Source: JAAURB01 sp049649525
GTDB lineage: Bacteria > Cyanobacteriota > Cyanobacteriia > Cyanobacteriales > Microcoleaceae
DNA: 64,000 bases
NCBI GenBank assembly: GCA_049649525.1
Contig: JBARZE010000006.1
Coordinates: 62,001-126,000 of the forward strand
Direction of reading: 5' to 3'
Shown here: positions 27,405 to 37,061 of the stretch, one piece after another
Layout: each line of letters starts with the position of its first letter
Numbering within the stretch: the stretch's first letter is position 1
Position numbers and translations under genes: made by a program
Notes under the pieces: model-generated
What the model saw: only the letters and a program-made list of their open reading frames with translations
What the model was told of the DNA's origin: nothing
The model's database searches: none

Positions 27405-28679
27405 ATGTCTAAAAAATTGCGTGTTCTCTATGCAGCAGGGCCGGGAAATGTGATCAAAACCTACAGTAACTATTGGGTTAAAGATCGAGACGACCCCTCC
27501 ACTATAGCGGTTACCTATTCTAGTCAATTTTATGATGTTTGTACGGCTTTAGATGCAGAAGCTTATTTAATCTCATCTTATCCCGAAAAAAACTTTCTAA
27601 AAACAGATCGATTTACCCTAGAGCATCGTCCGATTTTAGGACTAAAAAAAGGAGGTATTTTCTATCATTTAGGTCAAATATGGTATGGAATTCGATTAAT
27701 AATTTCTGCCATCTTATTTAGAGCCGATGCTGTAATTATTGTCGAGGGATCAACTCATTTATTTGTAATGTCGATTCTTCCGTTATTGGGAATTGAGGTA
27801 ATACCATTATTACAATGTGTTCTTTGGCCAACGTATGGTCATCGAAGTCAGAGTAATAAACTCATTTGGAATCTGAGTAAGTATTTATTTTCTAAAGGTT
27901 GTTTTGCCACATTATCTTTATCACGAGATATCTCAAACCAAGTGAAAGAGATTGCAGGTGGTAAAGCGAGACCTATTGTGGAGTATTTACCTTATTATCA
28001 TCAATCAGGATTTAAAGAGATTAGTAAAACCGCTGTTCACCATTCACCCTTTCGAGTTTTATTTGCGGGTCGGATAGAGGAAAACAAAGGTGTTTTTGAT
28101 ATTCTAGAAGTAGCCAAAAACTTTAAAAAAGAAGGGATAAAAAATATAATATTCGATATTTGTGGAGTCGGCTCAGCTTTAGAAAAGCTTAAACAAGAAG
28201 TAAAAGCGGCGGGACTAGATTCAACATTTGTTTGTCATGGATTTTGTAATCGAGAAAAAATGCTTCCGCTGTTTGAACAAGCAAGTATCTTAGTTGTTCC
28301 CACAAAAAAAGACTTTATTGAAGGATTTAATAAGGTGGTGGTTGAGGGTATCTTATCATCTCGTCCTGTGGTTAGTTCTGCTGTTTGTCCGGCACTTTTT
28401 TATTTGAAAGATGCGGTTATAGAAGTCGAACCGGATGATATAAAAGGTTATGGCGACGCTATCCTAAAGCTCTATAGCAACCCAGATTTCTATCAACAAA
28501 AAGTTCAGGCCTGTGTCGATCTGCAAGAACAGTTTTACGATCCAAAAAACAGCTTTGGAAATGCACTGAAGTTAGTCTTATTAAATCTCAGAGAAAAAGG
28601 AAAATCCACAGCAGTCCTGGTAGATGATTTAGATGAAAATCAGGCAAAAATTAAATCTCCAAATTTGATCAACAGCTAG
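27405..28679 (+). CDS. Family 4 glycosyltransferase
   Basis: A 424-residue GT-B type enzyme that should transfer a sugar from a nucleotide-sugar donor, perhaps in exopolysaccharide synthesis. The C-terminal domain starts FRVLFAGRIEENKGVFDILEV and shows ICGVGSALEKL, FVCHGFCNREKMLPLFEQASILVVPT and the donor-binding acidic motif region EGFNKVVVEGILSSRPVVSS. The N-terminal domain (VLYAAGPGNVIKTYSNY, DAVIIVEGSTHLFVM) is variable as usual for acceptor-binding domains. The ATG is preceded by an AT-rich leader without a strong ribosome binding site. It stands between the eroded FBPase copy and glpX, and may have arrived by insertion; this is inference. Confidence 0.8.
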   Translation: MSKKLRVLYAAGPGNVIKTYSNYWVKDRDDPSTIAVTYSSQFYDVCTALDAEAYLISSYPEKNFLKTDRFTLEHRPILGLKKGGIFYHLGQIWYGIRLIISAILFRADAVIIVEGSTHLFVMSILPLLGIEVIPLLQCVLWPTYGHRSQSNKLIWNLSKYLFSKGCFATLSLSRDISNQVKEIAGGKARPIVEYLPYYHQSGFKEISKTAVHHSPFRVLFAGRIEENKGVFDILEVAKNFKKEGIKNIIFDICGVGSALEKLKQEVKAAGLDSTFVCHGFCNREKMLPLFEQASILVVPTKKDFIEGFNKVVVEGILSSRPVVSSAVCPALFYLKDAVIEVEPDDIKGYGDAILKLYSNPDFYQQKVQACVDLQEQFYDPKNSFGNALKLVLLNLREKGKSTAVLVDDLDENQAKIKSPNLINS

Positions 28680-28824
28680 CAATAAACAGAGGCATTCCAA
28701 CCTTTATTCAAAAATAGTTAAAGGTGATGGGGATGCTTCCGGACAAGATGATGCCCATTTAATCGCGACTTGTTTAAACGTTGATAAGTGGGCTAATCCT
28801 GTCTATTCAATGATTGCCAGTTGA
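28669..28824 (+). pseudogene. Possible coding remnant, unassigned
   Basis: A 51-codon stretch without an ATG reads protein-like: NLYSKIVKGDGDASGQDDAH followed by LIATCLNVDKWANPVYSMIAS and a stop. A second frame, 28821-28944, encodes LLEWLINKIINSPQ, then a hydrophobic segment KLIAISALLLFASILIKN. Both look like pieces of lost genes. I cannot name either family. Confidence 0.3.
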
Positions 28825-29121
28825 AGCCTGTCAGTTTACTCGAATGGTTAATCAATAAAATTATAAATTCACCTCAGAAGCTGATTGCTATTTCAGCTTT
28901 ATTGCTGTTTGCGTCGATACTGATTAAGAACTGTGTTAATTGAAAAAATCAACTCCTGATTTCTCGCGCTTCCCAGTCATGAGCAATGGCAAAGATGCAA
29001 AACTTAACACAAACCAGACCCAGTTAAACTACAAGGAGATACCGCCCTCTGATAGACTTGAACACTGGGAGTACCGTTAAAAAAATCGCGGTTACTTTTA
29101 GATGTAGGGAGGATAGAATTC

Positions 29122-30159
29122 GTGGATAATGTAATTGGATTAGAAATTATTGAGGTGGTCGAACAAGCGGCGATCGCCTCAGCTCGCTGGATGGGTAAAG
29201 GTGAGAAAAACACCGCCGATCAAGTGGCTGTAGAAGCCATGCGCGAACGAATGAATAAAATTCATATGCGGGGTCGCATTGTGATCGGTGAAGGGGAGCG
29301 TGATGATGCTCCGATGCTCTATATTGGCGAAGAAGTCGGGATCTGTACTCAAGAAGATGCCTCAAAAGTTTGCGATCCAGATCAACTCGTTGAGATTGAT
29401 ATTGCAGTTGATCCTTGTGAAGGAACCAACCTGGTGGCCTATGGTCAGAATGGCTCAATGGCGGTTTTAGCAATTTCCGAGAAAGGCGGATTATTCGCAG
29501 CCCCTGATTTTTACATGAAGAAGCTCGCTGCCCCGGCTGTGGCTAAAAACCATGTCGATATCAATAAGTCTGCCACAGAGAACCTGAAAATCATCTCAGA
29601 CTGCATGAACCGCTCCATTGAAGACTTGGTGGTCGTGGTGATGGATCGTCCCCGTCACAAAGATCTAATTAACGAAATTCGCTCTGCTGGATCGCGGGTT
29701 CGCTTAATTAGTGATGGTGATGTTTCGGCTGCTCTTTCCTGTGGTTTTGCCGGAACCAATATTCACGCGCTAATGGGGATTGGTGCGGCTCCTGAAGGGG
29801 TGATTTCTGCGGCAGCCATGCGCTGTTTAGGAGGTCATTTCCAAGGACAACTGATTTATGATCCTGAAGTGGTTAAAACGGGTTTAATCGGAGAAAGTAA
29901 AGAAAGCAACCTAGCGCGTTTGCAGGAAATGGGAATTAATGACCCAGATAAAGTTTATAGCGCAGAAGAACTCGCTTCAGGTGAGACAGTCCTATTTGCT
30001 GCCTCTGGAATTACTCCGGGTACATTGATGAATGGGGTTCGTTTCTTCAAAGGGGGCGCACGGACTCAGAGTCTTGTGATTTCTTCTCAATCTCAAACGG
30101 CTCGCTTTGTTGATACCATTCACATGTCTGGGCAGCCGAAGAATCTGCAACTCCATTAA
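29122..30159 (+). CDS. glpX: Class II fructose-1,6-/sedoheptulose-1,7-bisphosphatase
   Basis: In cyanobacteria this enzyme hydrolyses both fructose-1,6- and sedoheptulose-1,7-bisphosphate and is essential to the Calvin cycle. The metal and substrate motifs are visible: IVIGEGERDDAPMLYIGEEVG, DIAVDPCEGTN (acidic metal site), and GIGAAPEGVISAAAMRCLGG. The 345-residue length is typical of the cyanobacterial form. The start is GTG, with AGGGAGG about ten bases upstream. hemA follows 131 bases downstream, an order often seen in cyanobacteria. A decayed partial copy of this gene lies 2.4 kb upstream. Confidence 0.95.
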   Translation: MDNVIGLEIIEVVEQAAIASARWMGKGEKNTADQVAVEAMRERMNKIHMRGRIVIGEGERDDAPMLYIGEEVGICTQEDASKVCDPDQLVEIDIAVDPCEGTNLVAYGQNGSMAVLAISEKGGLFAAPDFYMKKLAAPAVAKNHVDINKSATENLKIISDCMNRSIEDLVVVVMDRPRHKDLINEIRSAGSRVRLISDGDVSAALSCGFAGTNIHALMGIGAAPEGVISAAAMRCLGGHFQGQLIYDPEVVKTGLIGESKESNLARLQEMGINDPDKVYSAEELASGETVLFAASGITPGTLMNGVRFFKGGARTQSLVISSQSQTARFVDTIHMSGQPKNLQLH

Positions 30160-30290
30160 ACATCTCAGTTGGGAATGGGGAATGGAAATGGATCGCTTAT
30201 TTTATTCTCTATTCCCTGTTTCTGAGATGATTTTTTTGTTGAAACTTTCAAAAATAATTCACAACTCTAACCATAACAAATTCAAGTTTT

Positions 30291-31580
30291 ATGAATATTG
30301 CAGTCGTTGGTTTAAGCCATAGAACGGCACCCGTTGATGTTCGTGAAAAACTCAGTATTCCCGAGATCAAAATTGAATCGGCTATACAACAGTTACTGAG
30401 TTATCCTCATATTGAAGAAGTCGGTATTTTAAGTACTTGTAATCGTTTAGAAGTTTATGTTGTTACCACAGAAGCCCAACCCGGTGTGCGGGAAGTTGTA
30501 CAATTTCTAGCAGAATCGAGTCAGCTCCCTTTACATCATCTGCGTCCTCATTTATTTACCTTGCTGCATAATGATGCAGTCATGCACTTAATGCGAGTGG
30601 CGGCAGGTTTAGATAGTTTAGTATTGGGAGAAGGACAAATTTTAGCCCAGGTGAAACAAACTCATAAACTGGGTCAACAATTTAAAGGAATTGGTCGCCT
30701 CCTCAATCGTTTATTTAAGCAAGCCATTACCGCCGGAAAACGAGTACGAACCGAAACAAATATTGGTACAGGAGCCGTATCAATTAGCTCTGCTGCGGTT
30801 GAATTAATGCAGATGAAATTGCATCGTTTATGTGATTATCGGGTTGCCATTGTGGGAGCCGGAAAAATGTCTCGTCTGCTAGTTCAACATTTAATTTCAA
30901 AAGGTTCGACTGATATTTCAATTATTAATCGCTCGAATAAACGTTCAGAAGATCTCGCTCGACAGTTTCCCAATGTAGAATTTAAACTGCATTTACTGCC
31001 GGAAATGTTGTCTGTGATTAGTCAGTGTGATATCGTCTTTACCAGCACAGGCGCAACAGAACCGATTCTGAATAAAGCCATACTGCAAGAAAATATTTCA
31101 GTTGAACAAAAGCTAACGGTGGTTGATATTTCTGTGCCTCGGAATGTGGCGGCAGATGTAACGGAGTTAGAGCAGATTGAATGTTTTAATGTGGATGATT
31201 TAAAGGAAGTCGTCGCTCAAAATCATGAAAGCCGGCGGCGGATGGCAGCAGAAGCAGAAGTGCTGTTAGAAGAAGAAGTAGAAGCGTTTGAGGTGTGGTG
31301 GCGGAGTTTAGAAACGGTTCCTACTATTAGTTGTTTACGCAATAAAATAGAAGGAATTCGAGAACAAGAATTAGAAAAAGCACTCTCTCGTTTGGGTTCT
31401 GAATTTGCTGATAAACATCAAGAAGTAATTGAAGCGCTCACCCGAGGCATTGTGAATAAAATTCTTCACGATCCGATGGTGCAATTACGAGCACAACAAG
31501 ATATTGAAGCTCGTCGTCATGCCATGCAAACATTACAGTTATTGTTTAATTTAGATACAGAACCGAGCTCAACCATATAG
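30291..31580 (+). CDS. hemA: Glutamyl-tRNA reductase
   Basis: Reduces Glu-tRNA to glutamate-1-semialdehyde, the first committed step of tetrapyrrole synthesis for chlorophyll, haem and bilins. The N-terminal catalytic domain has GLSHRTAPVDVREKL and the active-site Cys in GILSTCNRLEVY. AAGLDSLVLGEGQILAQVK is the family signature. The NADPH-binding domain has VAIVGAGKMS, and a helical dimerisation domain ends the 429-residue protein. It starts 131 bases after glpX on the same strand. Its product feeds the pigment that CpcS (44 kb) attaches. Confidence 0.95.
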   Translation: MNIAVVGLSHRTAPVDVREKLSIPEIKIESAIQQLLSYPHIEEVGILSTCNRLEVYVVTTEAQPGVREVVQFLAESSQLPLHHLRPHLFTLLHNDAVMHLMRVAAGLDSLVLGEGQILAQVKQTHKLGQQFKGIGRLLNRLFKQAITAGKRVRTETNIGTGAVSISSAAVELMQMKLHRLCDYRVAIVGAGKMSRLLVQHLISKGSTDISIINRSNKRSEDLARQFPNVEFKLHLLPEMLSVISQCDIVFTSTGATEPILNKAILQENISVEQKLTVVDISVPRNVAADVTELEQIECFNVDDLKEVVAQNHESRRRMAAEAEVLLEEEVEAFEVWWRSLETVPTISCLRNKIEGIREQELEKALSRLGSEFADKHQEVIEALTRGIVNKILHDPMVQLRAQQDIEARRHAMQTLQLLFNLDTEPSSTI

Positions 31581-31593
31581 TGATTTGTGATTA

Positions 31594-31620
31594 GGAGGGA
31601 ATCAGTAATATTGCTCCCTC
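31594..31620. terminator. Hairpin between convergent hemA and mscS-like gene
   Basis: GAGGGA at 31595-31600 pairs perfectly with TCCCTC at 31615-31620 across a 14-base loop. It sits directly between the two convergent stops and could end transcription from both sides, although the T-run is weak. Confidence 0.4.
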
Positions 31621-33342
31621 TTAATTCAATTCATCAGATTGAATATTTACATTATTATCTGATGGCTGCTGAGTTAAAAGTTGCTTGAGTAATGCCAGAA
31701 GTTCAGGTGATAATTCAATGGGGACATTACCACGAACGTGTAAATCTCGTTGAGGAAAAGGGATTTCGATCTTTCGCTTCCGTAAAATTGCTTCGATTTG
31801 AAAAAAGAGATTACTTTTAATAATCACTTGTTTACTGGGGTTAGAAGTCCAAACTCGCAATTCAAAATCAACAGAACTATCACCAAATCCTTTAAACAAT
31901 ACTTGAGGGGCAGGCTTCGGTAAAATATCAGGATTGGCTTTGGCAATATCTGTTAACGCCTTACGCACTGCGTCAATATCAGAACCATAAGCCACACCCA
32001 CAGGCAAGCGCAAACCCGACACAGGATTATCGTGATCCCAGTTCATTAATTCTTCTTCTAAAAAGCGAGAATTGGGAATAATAATTGAGACTCCATCTAG
32101 GGTTTTAATTAATGTACTCCGTGCGCCAACCCGTTCAACAATACCTTGATATTCACCCAGTTCAATAAAGTTACCCACTTGTATGGGCCGCTCTAATAGT
32201 AACACTAAACCACTACCAAAATTTTTCGCAATATCTTGAAAGCCAAATCCAATCCCCACCCCCAATGCACTGGCTAAAATCGTTAATGAACTGAGATCTA
32301 AACCCCAAACTTGCAGTAATACAATAATTCCAATACAAATAAAGCTATATCTGACAATAATAGAGACCATTTCTTGAGCAGCACGGCTCATACCCGTGAC
32401 TCGCAAAATTCGAGACTGGAGTAAATCAGAAACAGTTTTTGCCAGTATCAATAATCCCCAAATTAGTCCCGCTAAAATCAGTAAATCGGGAATAGAATAG
32501 GATTCATCAGCAAAGGTAATAATGTCAGTTGTAAAGGTCGAACTCAGCGCTTCAGTGACCTGAGATTTAAGGTGTCGAGTCCGGGGAAATTGTTCTGTAA
32601 TGTACAGAATGGTTAATAACCACACGATGCTGCGCGCTAAAGTGAGAGTTAAACCTAAAATTACAGGTTCTAAACTTTGATACTGCTTGACTTTCTCTGT
32701 GGAAATTTGCGTGAGTGAGAGAGGCTGAGACTCCATAATGGAAGGGGTTTGAGGTTCGTCCGGAGACTGATATTTCACCAGCCACTTTTGAACCTGACGA
32801 CGAATTGAAGTTGACCAAATTCGTTGCAGTAATAAGTGACACAGCACAGCCAGTACAATGACAATACAAGATTTAATGAATGCTACTTTTAAAAAACTGA
32901 AGCTTCGTTCTTCTTGAGCTTGTGTAATTGCTGCTTGAATTGCATTTCGCCAAATAACAGCTTGTTCGATGGTAGATTGTCCGTCAGGCGCATCTCGGTC
33001 TATGACCGTGACGAGTTGTTCGTCATTGATCGTAATAACGGGAAGCTGACCCATTTGACGAATCTCAATTTTTATCTCATCGAGGGATGTAACGGTTTGC
33101 TGTAATCTCTCATTAATAATATTAGCTCGTTCTTCTGCCGTCAGTTCAATAGAGCTATTGACTTTAAATAATGTTCTGCCATCTAATAAAATAGGTGCGG
33201 TATTTTTTTTTAATTCTCCTTCCAAATTGGCTTGGGTGATGACGGGACTGAATAAAAACAGCCCACCTATCAATAAAATAATTCCTAACAGAAAAATAGA
33301 CTTTATACGCGGTCTAAGTTGCAATTTAAAAAAATTTATCAC
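31621..33342 (-). CDS. MscS-family mechanosensitive ion channel with N-terminal extension
   Basis: Opens under membrane tension to release solutes after osmotic downshock. The 573-residue protein begins with an export signal (IFLLGIILLIGGLFLFSPVI), a periplasmic domain of about 115 residues, then several membrane helices. The pore-lining helix region LASALGVGIGFGFQDIAKNFGSGLVLLLERP is the MscS signature, followed by the beta domain (GDS-like IELGEYQGIVERVGARSTLIKTLDG, IIIPNSRFLEEELMNW). It is larger than E. coli MscS and resembles the extended cyanobacterial and plant forms. The start is GTG with GAGGAG upstream. zur and mutL precede it on the same strand, with a 301-base gap. Confidence 0.88.
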   Translation of the reverse strand: MINFFKLQLRPRIKSIFLLGIILLIGGLFLFSPVITQANLEGELKKNTAPILLDGRTLFKVNSSIELTAEERANIINERLQQTVTSLDEIKIEIRQMGQLPVITINDEQLVTVIDRDAPDGQSTIEQAVIWRNAIQAAITQAQEERSFSFLKVAFIKSCIVIVLAVLCHLLLQRIWSTSIRRQVQKWLVKYQSPDEPQTPSIMESQPLSLTQISTEKVKQYQSLEPVILGLTLTLARSIVWLLTILYITEQFPRTRHLKSQVTEALSSTFTTDIITFADESYSIPDLLILAGLIWGLLILAKTVSDLLQSRILRVTGMSRAAQEMVSIIVRYSFICIGIIVLLQVWGLDLSSLTILASALGVGIGFGFQDIAKNFGSGLVLLLERPIQVGNFIELGEYQGIVERVGARSTLIKTLDGVSIIIPNSRFLEEELMNWDHDNPVSGLRLPVGVAYGSDIDAVRKALTDIAKANPDILPKPAPQVLFKGFGDSSVDFELRVWTSNPSKQVIIKSNLFFQIEAILRKRKIEIPFPQRDLHVRGNVPIELSPELLALLKQLLTQQPSDNNVNIQSDELN

Positions 33343-33643
33343 GATAACTCCTCACCCACTTGTTTTAATCGATCGACCAATCAAACCCATCTGTTAATTC
33401 ACCTCAAGCCCATATATTCCCGGATGATTGAAGGAATACATAAAATGTTCTGAGTATGGGTGAATTTAGCCAGATTCATTATCTTTTCTGAGGTTAATCT
33501 CGATGGCAATTGATTCGCCATAAAACAATTGCACTTGATTGTTCTTCAATTTTGCTCTGAATCGTTAATCAAAACTTAACCACTCCAGTAAATAAGGTTA
33601 CTTTGATTATAAAGAAAAATCCGAATCAACAACACATCTTTTC
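33343..33643. other. Spacer between zur and the MscS gene
   Basis: About 300 bases with no coding frame that fits either neighbour. The gap suggests the channel gene has its own promoter rather than being read with zur; no boxes are clear. Confidence 0.4.
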
Positions 33644-34045
33644 TCATAACTTTGATGGGGTTTGGCGAGCCGCACAATTTTCGCAGAGTCCGAAAAACTC
33701 CAAAGTATGATAATAAATTTTAAAATTGTGGGACTGTTGTAACAGGCTTTCGAGGTGATGCACAGGACATTGTTCAAGGGGAATAGATACCCCACATTCA
33801 ACACAGGTGAGGTGATGTTCGTCTCGTTGCATTGAACTATAAATAGACTCACCGCTGGGTAAGGTGCGGACGTGAACCAGTCCTTCGCGTTTCAAGGCAT
33901 CGAGTCCTCGGTAAACGGTTGCCAGCCCGATAGATTGCTCACTCTCACGTAATTTGAGATACAATTCTTGAGCAGAAATACCTCGTTTAAGTTGTTTGAG
34001 TTGGCTGAGAATGCGTTCTTGAGAACGGGTACGATGAGTTTTCAT
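33644..34045 (-). CDS. zur: Fur-family metal-responsive repressor, probably Zur (FurB)
   Basis: A 133-residue Fur-family regulator. The winged helix covers RTRSQERILSQLKQL to GLATVYRGLDALKREGLV (recognition helix). The zinc-sensing region HHLTCVECGVSIPLEQCPVHHLE, then HTLEFFGLCENC, provides the structural CxxC pairs (Cys-Val-Glu-Cys and Cys-Glu-Asn-Cys). The start RTRSQERIL and LEFFGLC ending are those I associate with cyanobacterial Zur/FurB, which represses zinc uptake genes and protects DNA; Fur (iron) and PerR are less similar. The gene begins 54 bases after mutL on the same strand, so the two may be co-transcribed. I see no clear Zur box next to it. Confidence 0.8.
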   Translation of the reverse strand: MKTHRTRSQERILSQLKQLKRGISAQELYLKLRESEQSIGLATVYRGLDALKREGLVHVRTLPSGESIYSSMQRDEHHLTCVECGVSIPLEQCPVHHLESLLQQSHNFKIYYHTLEFFGLCENCAARQTPSKL

Positions 34046-34099
34046 GCTGGGGTTACGGTGAACAATATACCTCTTTCTAGGCTATCAGTTTCGACTGTG

Positions 34100-35788
34100 T
34101 CATATCCCGTGACTCTTGCCAATCACCCAATGGCGGCGGAAAAAACGAGATAAGGAAGATTCATCTAATCTTAAATAAATTGGTCTACCATGAGGGCAAG
34201 TCCGGGGGTTGCGTGTACGAATCCATTGATCGAGTAATGTTTGCATTTCAGCTATACTCAAAGCTGTACCATTACGAATTGCACTACGGCAGGCGGTGGC
34301 GACTTGCGCGGCTTGGATATCTCCCGCTAAACTCAGTTCAATTAAAGCATCATGACAGTCTGGACGTTTTGCCAGTAATTCCGGTGCGCTACGAACCGCC
34401 CAAAGTCCTTCACCAAAGGGTTCTATTTCGAGTTGTAGCTGTTGTAATTGTTCGAGTTGGTCGGTTTTGAGGTTTTGTAGAATAATGGGAGAAGACAGTG
34501 TAACGGGCTGCCAATGGTCTGCGAGTTGTTCATACAAAATTCGTTCATGGGCAATATGTTGTTCAACTAACCATAACCCTCCTGGATGTTCGGCGACAAT
34601 ATAAGTCTGACGAACTTGTGCGATCGCAATTAATTCGATCACATTAGATGTGATATTCTGCGCTTTATCTGTCGCATTAGATGCAGATTTACTTTCATCA
34701 GCATCAGAAGTATGATACTGACTTTTGGCTTCTGAGACTTTCAGAAACTGTTGCACGCGATGAGATGGAGCAATATTATTTTCCGGATTAAGTTCTAAAA
34801 TTTGGTTAATGGCAGTTTGAATCTGTTCTTGCCAAAACTTCAGGTGACGTAAATAAACTTCTGCTTTTGTGGGATGACGGTTCCAATCTATTTGATCGGC
34901 AGTAACGTGTAAATGTGCAAAACATATCGGATAGCGATCGCGCGGACAAGTGCGAGATAATCTAGATAACAGGGTTTGTTCTAATTCAGAAGATTGCACA
35001 ATCCGACCATTCACCCCAATTTTAATCCAATCGGGTTTACCGCGATGACAGCGATCGGGCAATCCTAATACTAATTCGATCTGTTGATCGTTTGCCTCCG
35101 TTTCAGGGATGATTGTTATCCGCTTATGGTGTAAATCACTCCCTCGTAACCCACGAACAAATTGGGGTAAAATACTTTGAGAAGTTTGACCCGAATGAAT
35201 CTTTTGCCAAGGGGTTGTACCGCGTCGAATTTGCCAGCTCACCCCTGGATGACACAAAGCCATCTGTTGAACGACTTGTTGCACTCCTCGTAACTGTTTG
35301 GCTGCACCTGGAGAGGCTTGACGACGCACATCCCATTGTTGAAACAAATTAGAGACATTAACAACCGTTCCGGGGGCAATAGCAACGGCTTGTGTGGATA
35401 ATGCTTCTCCCTGTTGATTGTATCGCACTTGCCAGCCACAATCATGGTGAGGACGACTGAGAATTTCTAACTCTGCCAATTGAGCTAAACTATGAAGGGC
35501 TTCTCCACGAAACCCTAAAGTAAGGATTTTAGATAGATCGGCAATACTAGCAATTTTACTCGTACTGTGAGGAGTAGCGGCTTGTTGCAGGTTTTCTAAG
35601 TCCATCCCCGCGCCATTGTCGGCTACCATCACTCGCCATTGTTCGGGCCACAAGGAAATAACGATCCGAGTTGCCCCTGCGTCTAGGGCATTTTCTGCTA
35701 ATTCTCGTACTACTGCAGCTAATGAGTCTATCACCTCACTGGCTGCAATTAAGTCCACGACATCTTCCGATAGAGATCGAATCTGCAA
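34100..35788 (-). CDS. mutL: DNA mismatch repair protein MutL
   Basis: Couples mismatch recognition by MutS to strand removal. The GHKL ATPase motifs are intact: RELAENALDAGATRI, DNGAGM, and LGFRGEALHSL. The C-terminal region has EQHIAHERILYEQL, matching the endonuclease motif DQHAxxExxxxE with conservative changes, plus ACRSAIRNG and CPHGRPIYLRL of the metal site, so it should be a nicking MutL as in bacteria lacking MutH. The central linker is Ser/Asp-rich. The start is TTG: no ATG or GTG lies between it and the upstream stop, and MQIRSLSEDVVDLIAASEV is the usual N-terminus. 562 residues. Confidence 0.92.
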   Translation of the reverse strand: MQIRSLSEDVVDLIAASEVIDSLAAVVRELAENALDAGATRIVISLWPEQWRVMVADNGAGMDLENLQQAATPHSTSKIASIADLSKILTLGFRGEALHSLAQLAELEILSRPHHDCGWQVRYNQQGEALSTQAVAIAPGTVVNVSNLFQQWDVRRQASPGAAKQLRGVQQVVQQMALCHPGVSWQIRRGTTPWQKIHSGQTSQSILPQFVRGLRGSDLHHKRITIIPETEANDQQIELVLGLPDRCHRGKPDWIKIGVNGRIVQSSELEQTLLSRLSRTCPRDRYPICFAHLHVTADQIDWNRHPTKAEVYLRHLKFWQEQIQTAINQILELNPENNIAPSHRVQQFLKVSEAKSQYHTSDADESKSASNATDKAQNITSNVIELIAIAQVRQTYIVAEHPGGLWLVEQHIAHERILYEQLADHWQPVTLSSPIILQNLKTDQLEQLQQLQLEIEPFGEGLWAVRSAPELLAKRPDCHDALIELSLAGDIQAAQVATACRSAIRNGTALSIAEMQTLLDQWIRTRNPRTCPHGRPIYLRLDESSLSRFFRRHWVIGKSHGI

Positions 35789-35879
35789 TGCTATTTGTCG
35801 GTTAGGTCAACAGTTGTTTGTATAGCATATTGCCCAACTGAACTGGGAGTATATGATAAAAAATCAAGTTTTCCTTTCT

Positions 35880-37061
35880 TCATCGCTCAAGTGGGATCGT
35901 TTCTGAGGTAACATGTTGTGAGTCATTGATCTCAGTTAAAGGTAAAAGAATTTTAAAGGTTGTGCCTTCATTGGGAATAGAGATAAATTTTATTTCTCCA
36001 TGATGGGCTTCAATGATAGATTTTACAATTGCTGTTCCCAATCCTGTACCGCTATGTTTTCCGTAAGTTACAAACGCTTCAAATAGTTGATCTTGAATGG
36101 TTTCAGGAATACCTGGACCGTTATCTTGAATTGTGATTTGCGCCCAGTTTTGATATTTTTGGGCTTGAATGTGAATGAAACCGCCAGATTGATCAAATGC
36201 TTCAACTGCATTTGTCACCAAGTTTTGAATCACGCGAATTAGTTTATCATTATCTGCTTTAATTATAATCTCTGGATCGACTTCTGCCGAAAAATAGACT
36301 TGATTAGACTGAAAATAAATGCGATTTAGTTTTTCAAATTTTTTAATAATATCTTCTAACCGAATAGGCATTAACTTTAAAGTTGCACTTCCTTTAGAAA
36401 AGGCTATAACTTCTTCCGCCATATTTAACATTCGCTGAATTTGCATGGTAATCAATTCGCACCATTCTTGTGTCTCTTGATCGAGGTGAGTTTCTTTCAT
36501 CATCGAACTCGCCAGTTGAATTCCGGTAAATGGGCTTCTAAAGTCATGTAAAATCGTACTCACCATTTCCCCAAGTATCTCCATCTTTTCTTTATGAGCA
36601 ACTTGGTTAACATACTGATTAGTTGTTTTTCGTAAAGATTGGCTCATTGTGCCAAACAACTTTAAAGTCACACTTCCTTTCGCATTCTTTAAGACTTCTA
36701 ATAAATAGTGATGAGAAATTTTAGCAAGTTTAGTAGACTCTATTGCAACAGCTCTTGCACTTCTGGGTTGTCCGTCTAATACTCCAAATTCTCCAAAATA
36801 ATCGTTTTTTTGAGCAGTTGCAATAGTTTGATATTGACCCGAATTAATAGGTTTTACAAATTCTACTTTACCTTGCAAAACTAAGTACAAACTATCCGGA
36901 TAATCCCCTTGATCAAAAATAATGTCTTGGTCAATATATTCTTTGATTTCGGCAACGGCACACAATTTTTCAGCTTCATCCCGTTCAAAATATTGAATGA
37001 ATTTATGAGATTTTAATTCAGTTTCATTATCCATTGAAATCACTGTCACAAGAGAACTCAT
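35880..37061 (-). CDS. Cyclic-nucleotide-binding sensor histidine kinase
   Basis: A soluble 393-residue kinase. Residues 18-130 are a cNMP-binding domain; the phosphate-binding cassette FGEFGVLDGQPRSARA keeps the conserved Glu and Arg, so cAMP or cGMP binding is plausible. The H-box is STILHDFRSPFTG with His 172, followed by the ATPase domain (IQNLVTNAVEAFDQ, DNGPGIPE, GTGLGTAI). This architecture links second-messenger level to a phosphorelay, common in filamentous cyanobacteria. GGAGAC lies six to seven bases before the ATG. mutL lies 91 bases downstream on the same strand, so co-transcription is possible but not shown. Confidence 0.85.
   Translation of the reverse strand: MSSLVTVISMDNETELKSHKFIQYFERDEAEKLCAVAEIKEYIDQDIIFDQGDYPDSLYLVLQGKVEFVKPINSGQYQTIATAQKNDYFGEFGVLDGQPRSARAVAIESTKLAKISHHYLLEVLKNAKGSVTLKLFGTMSQSLRKTTNQYVNQVAHKEKMEILGEMVSTILHDFRSPFTGIQLASSMMKETHLDQETQEWCELITMQIQRMLNMAEEVIAFSKGSATLKLMPIRLEDIIKKFEKLNRIYFQSNQVYFSAEVDPEIIIKADNDKLIRVIQNLVTNAVEAFDQSGGFIHIQAQKYQNWAQITIQDNGPGIPETIQDQLFEAFVTYGKHSGTGLGTAIVKSIIEAHHGEIKFISIPNEGTTFKILLPLTEINDSQHVTSETIPLER

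Noticed and set aside
30107..30322. 71-codon frame at the glpX/hemA junction
   Set aside because: Overlaps the end of glpX and the start of hemA out of frame; includes GGGAATGG-type repeat DNA.
33607..33852. 81-codon minus-strand frame
   Set aside because: Overlaps zur in another frame and lacks any recognisable feature.
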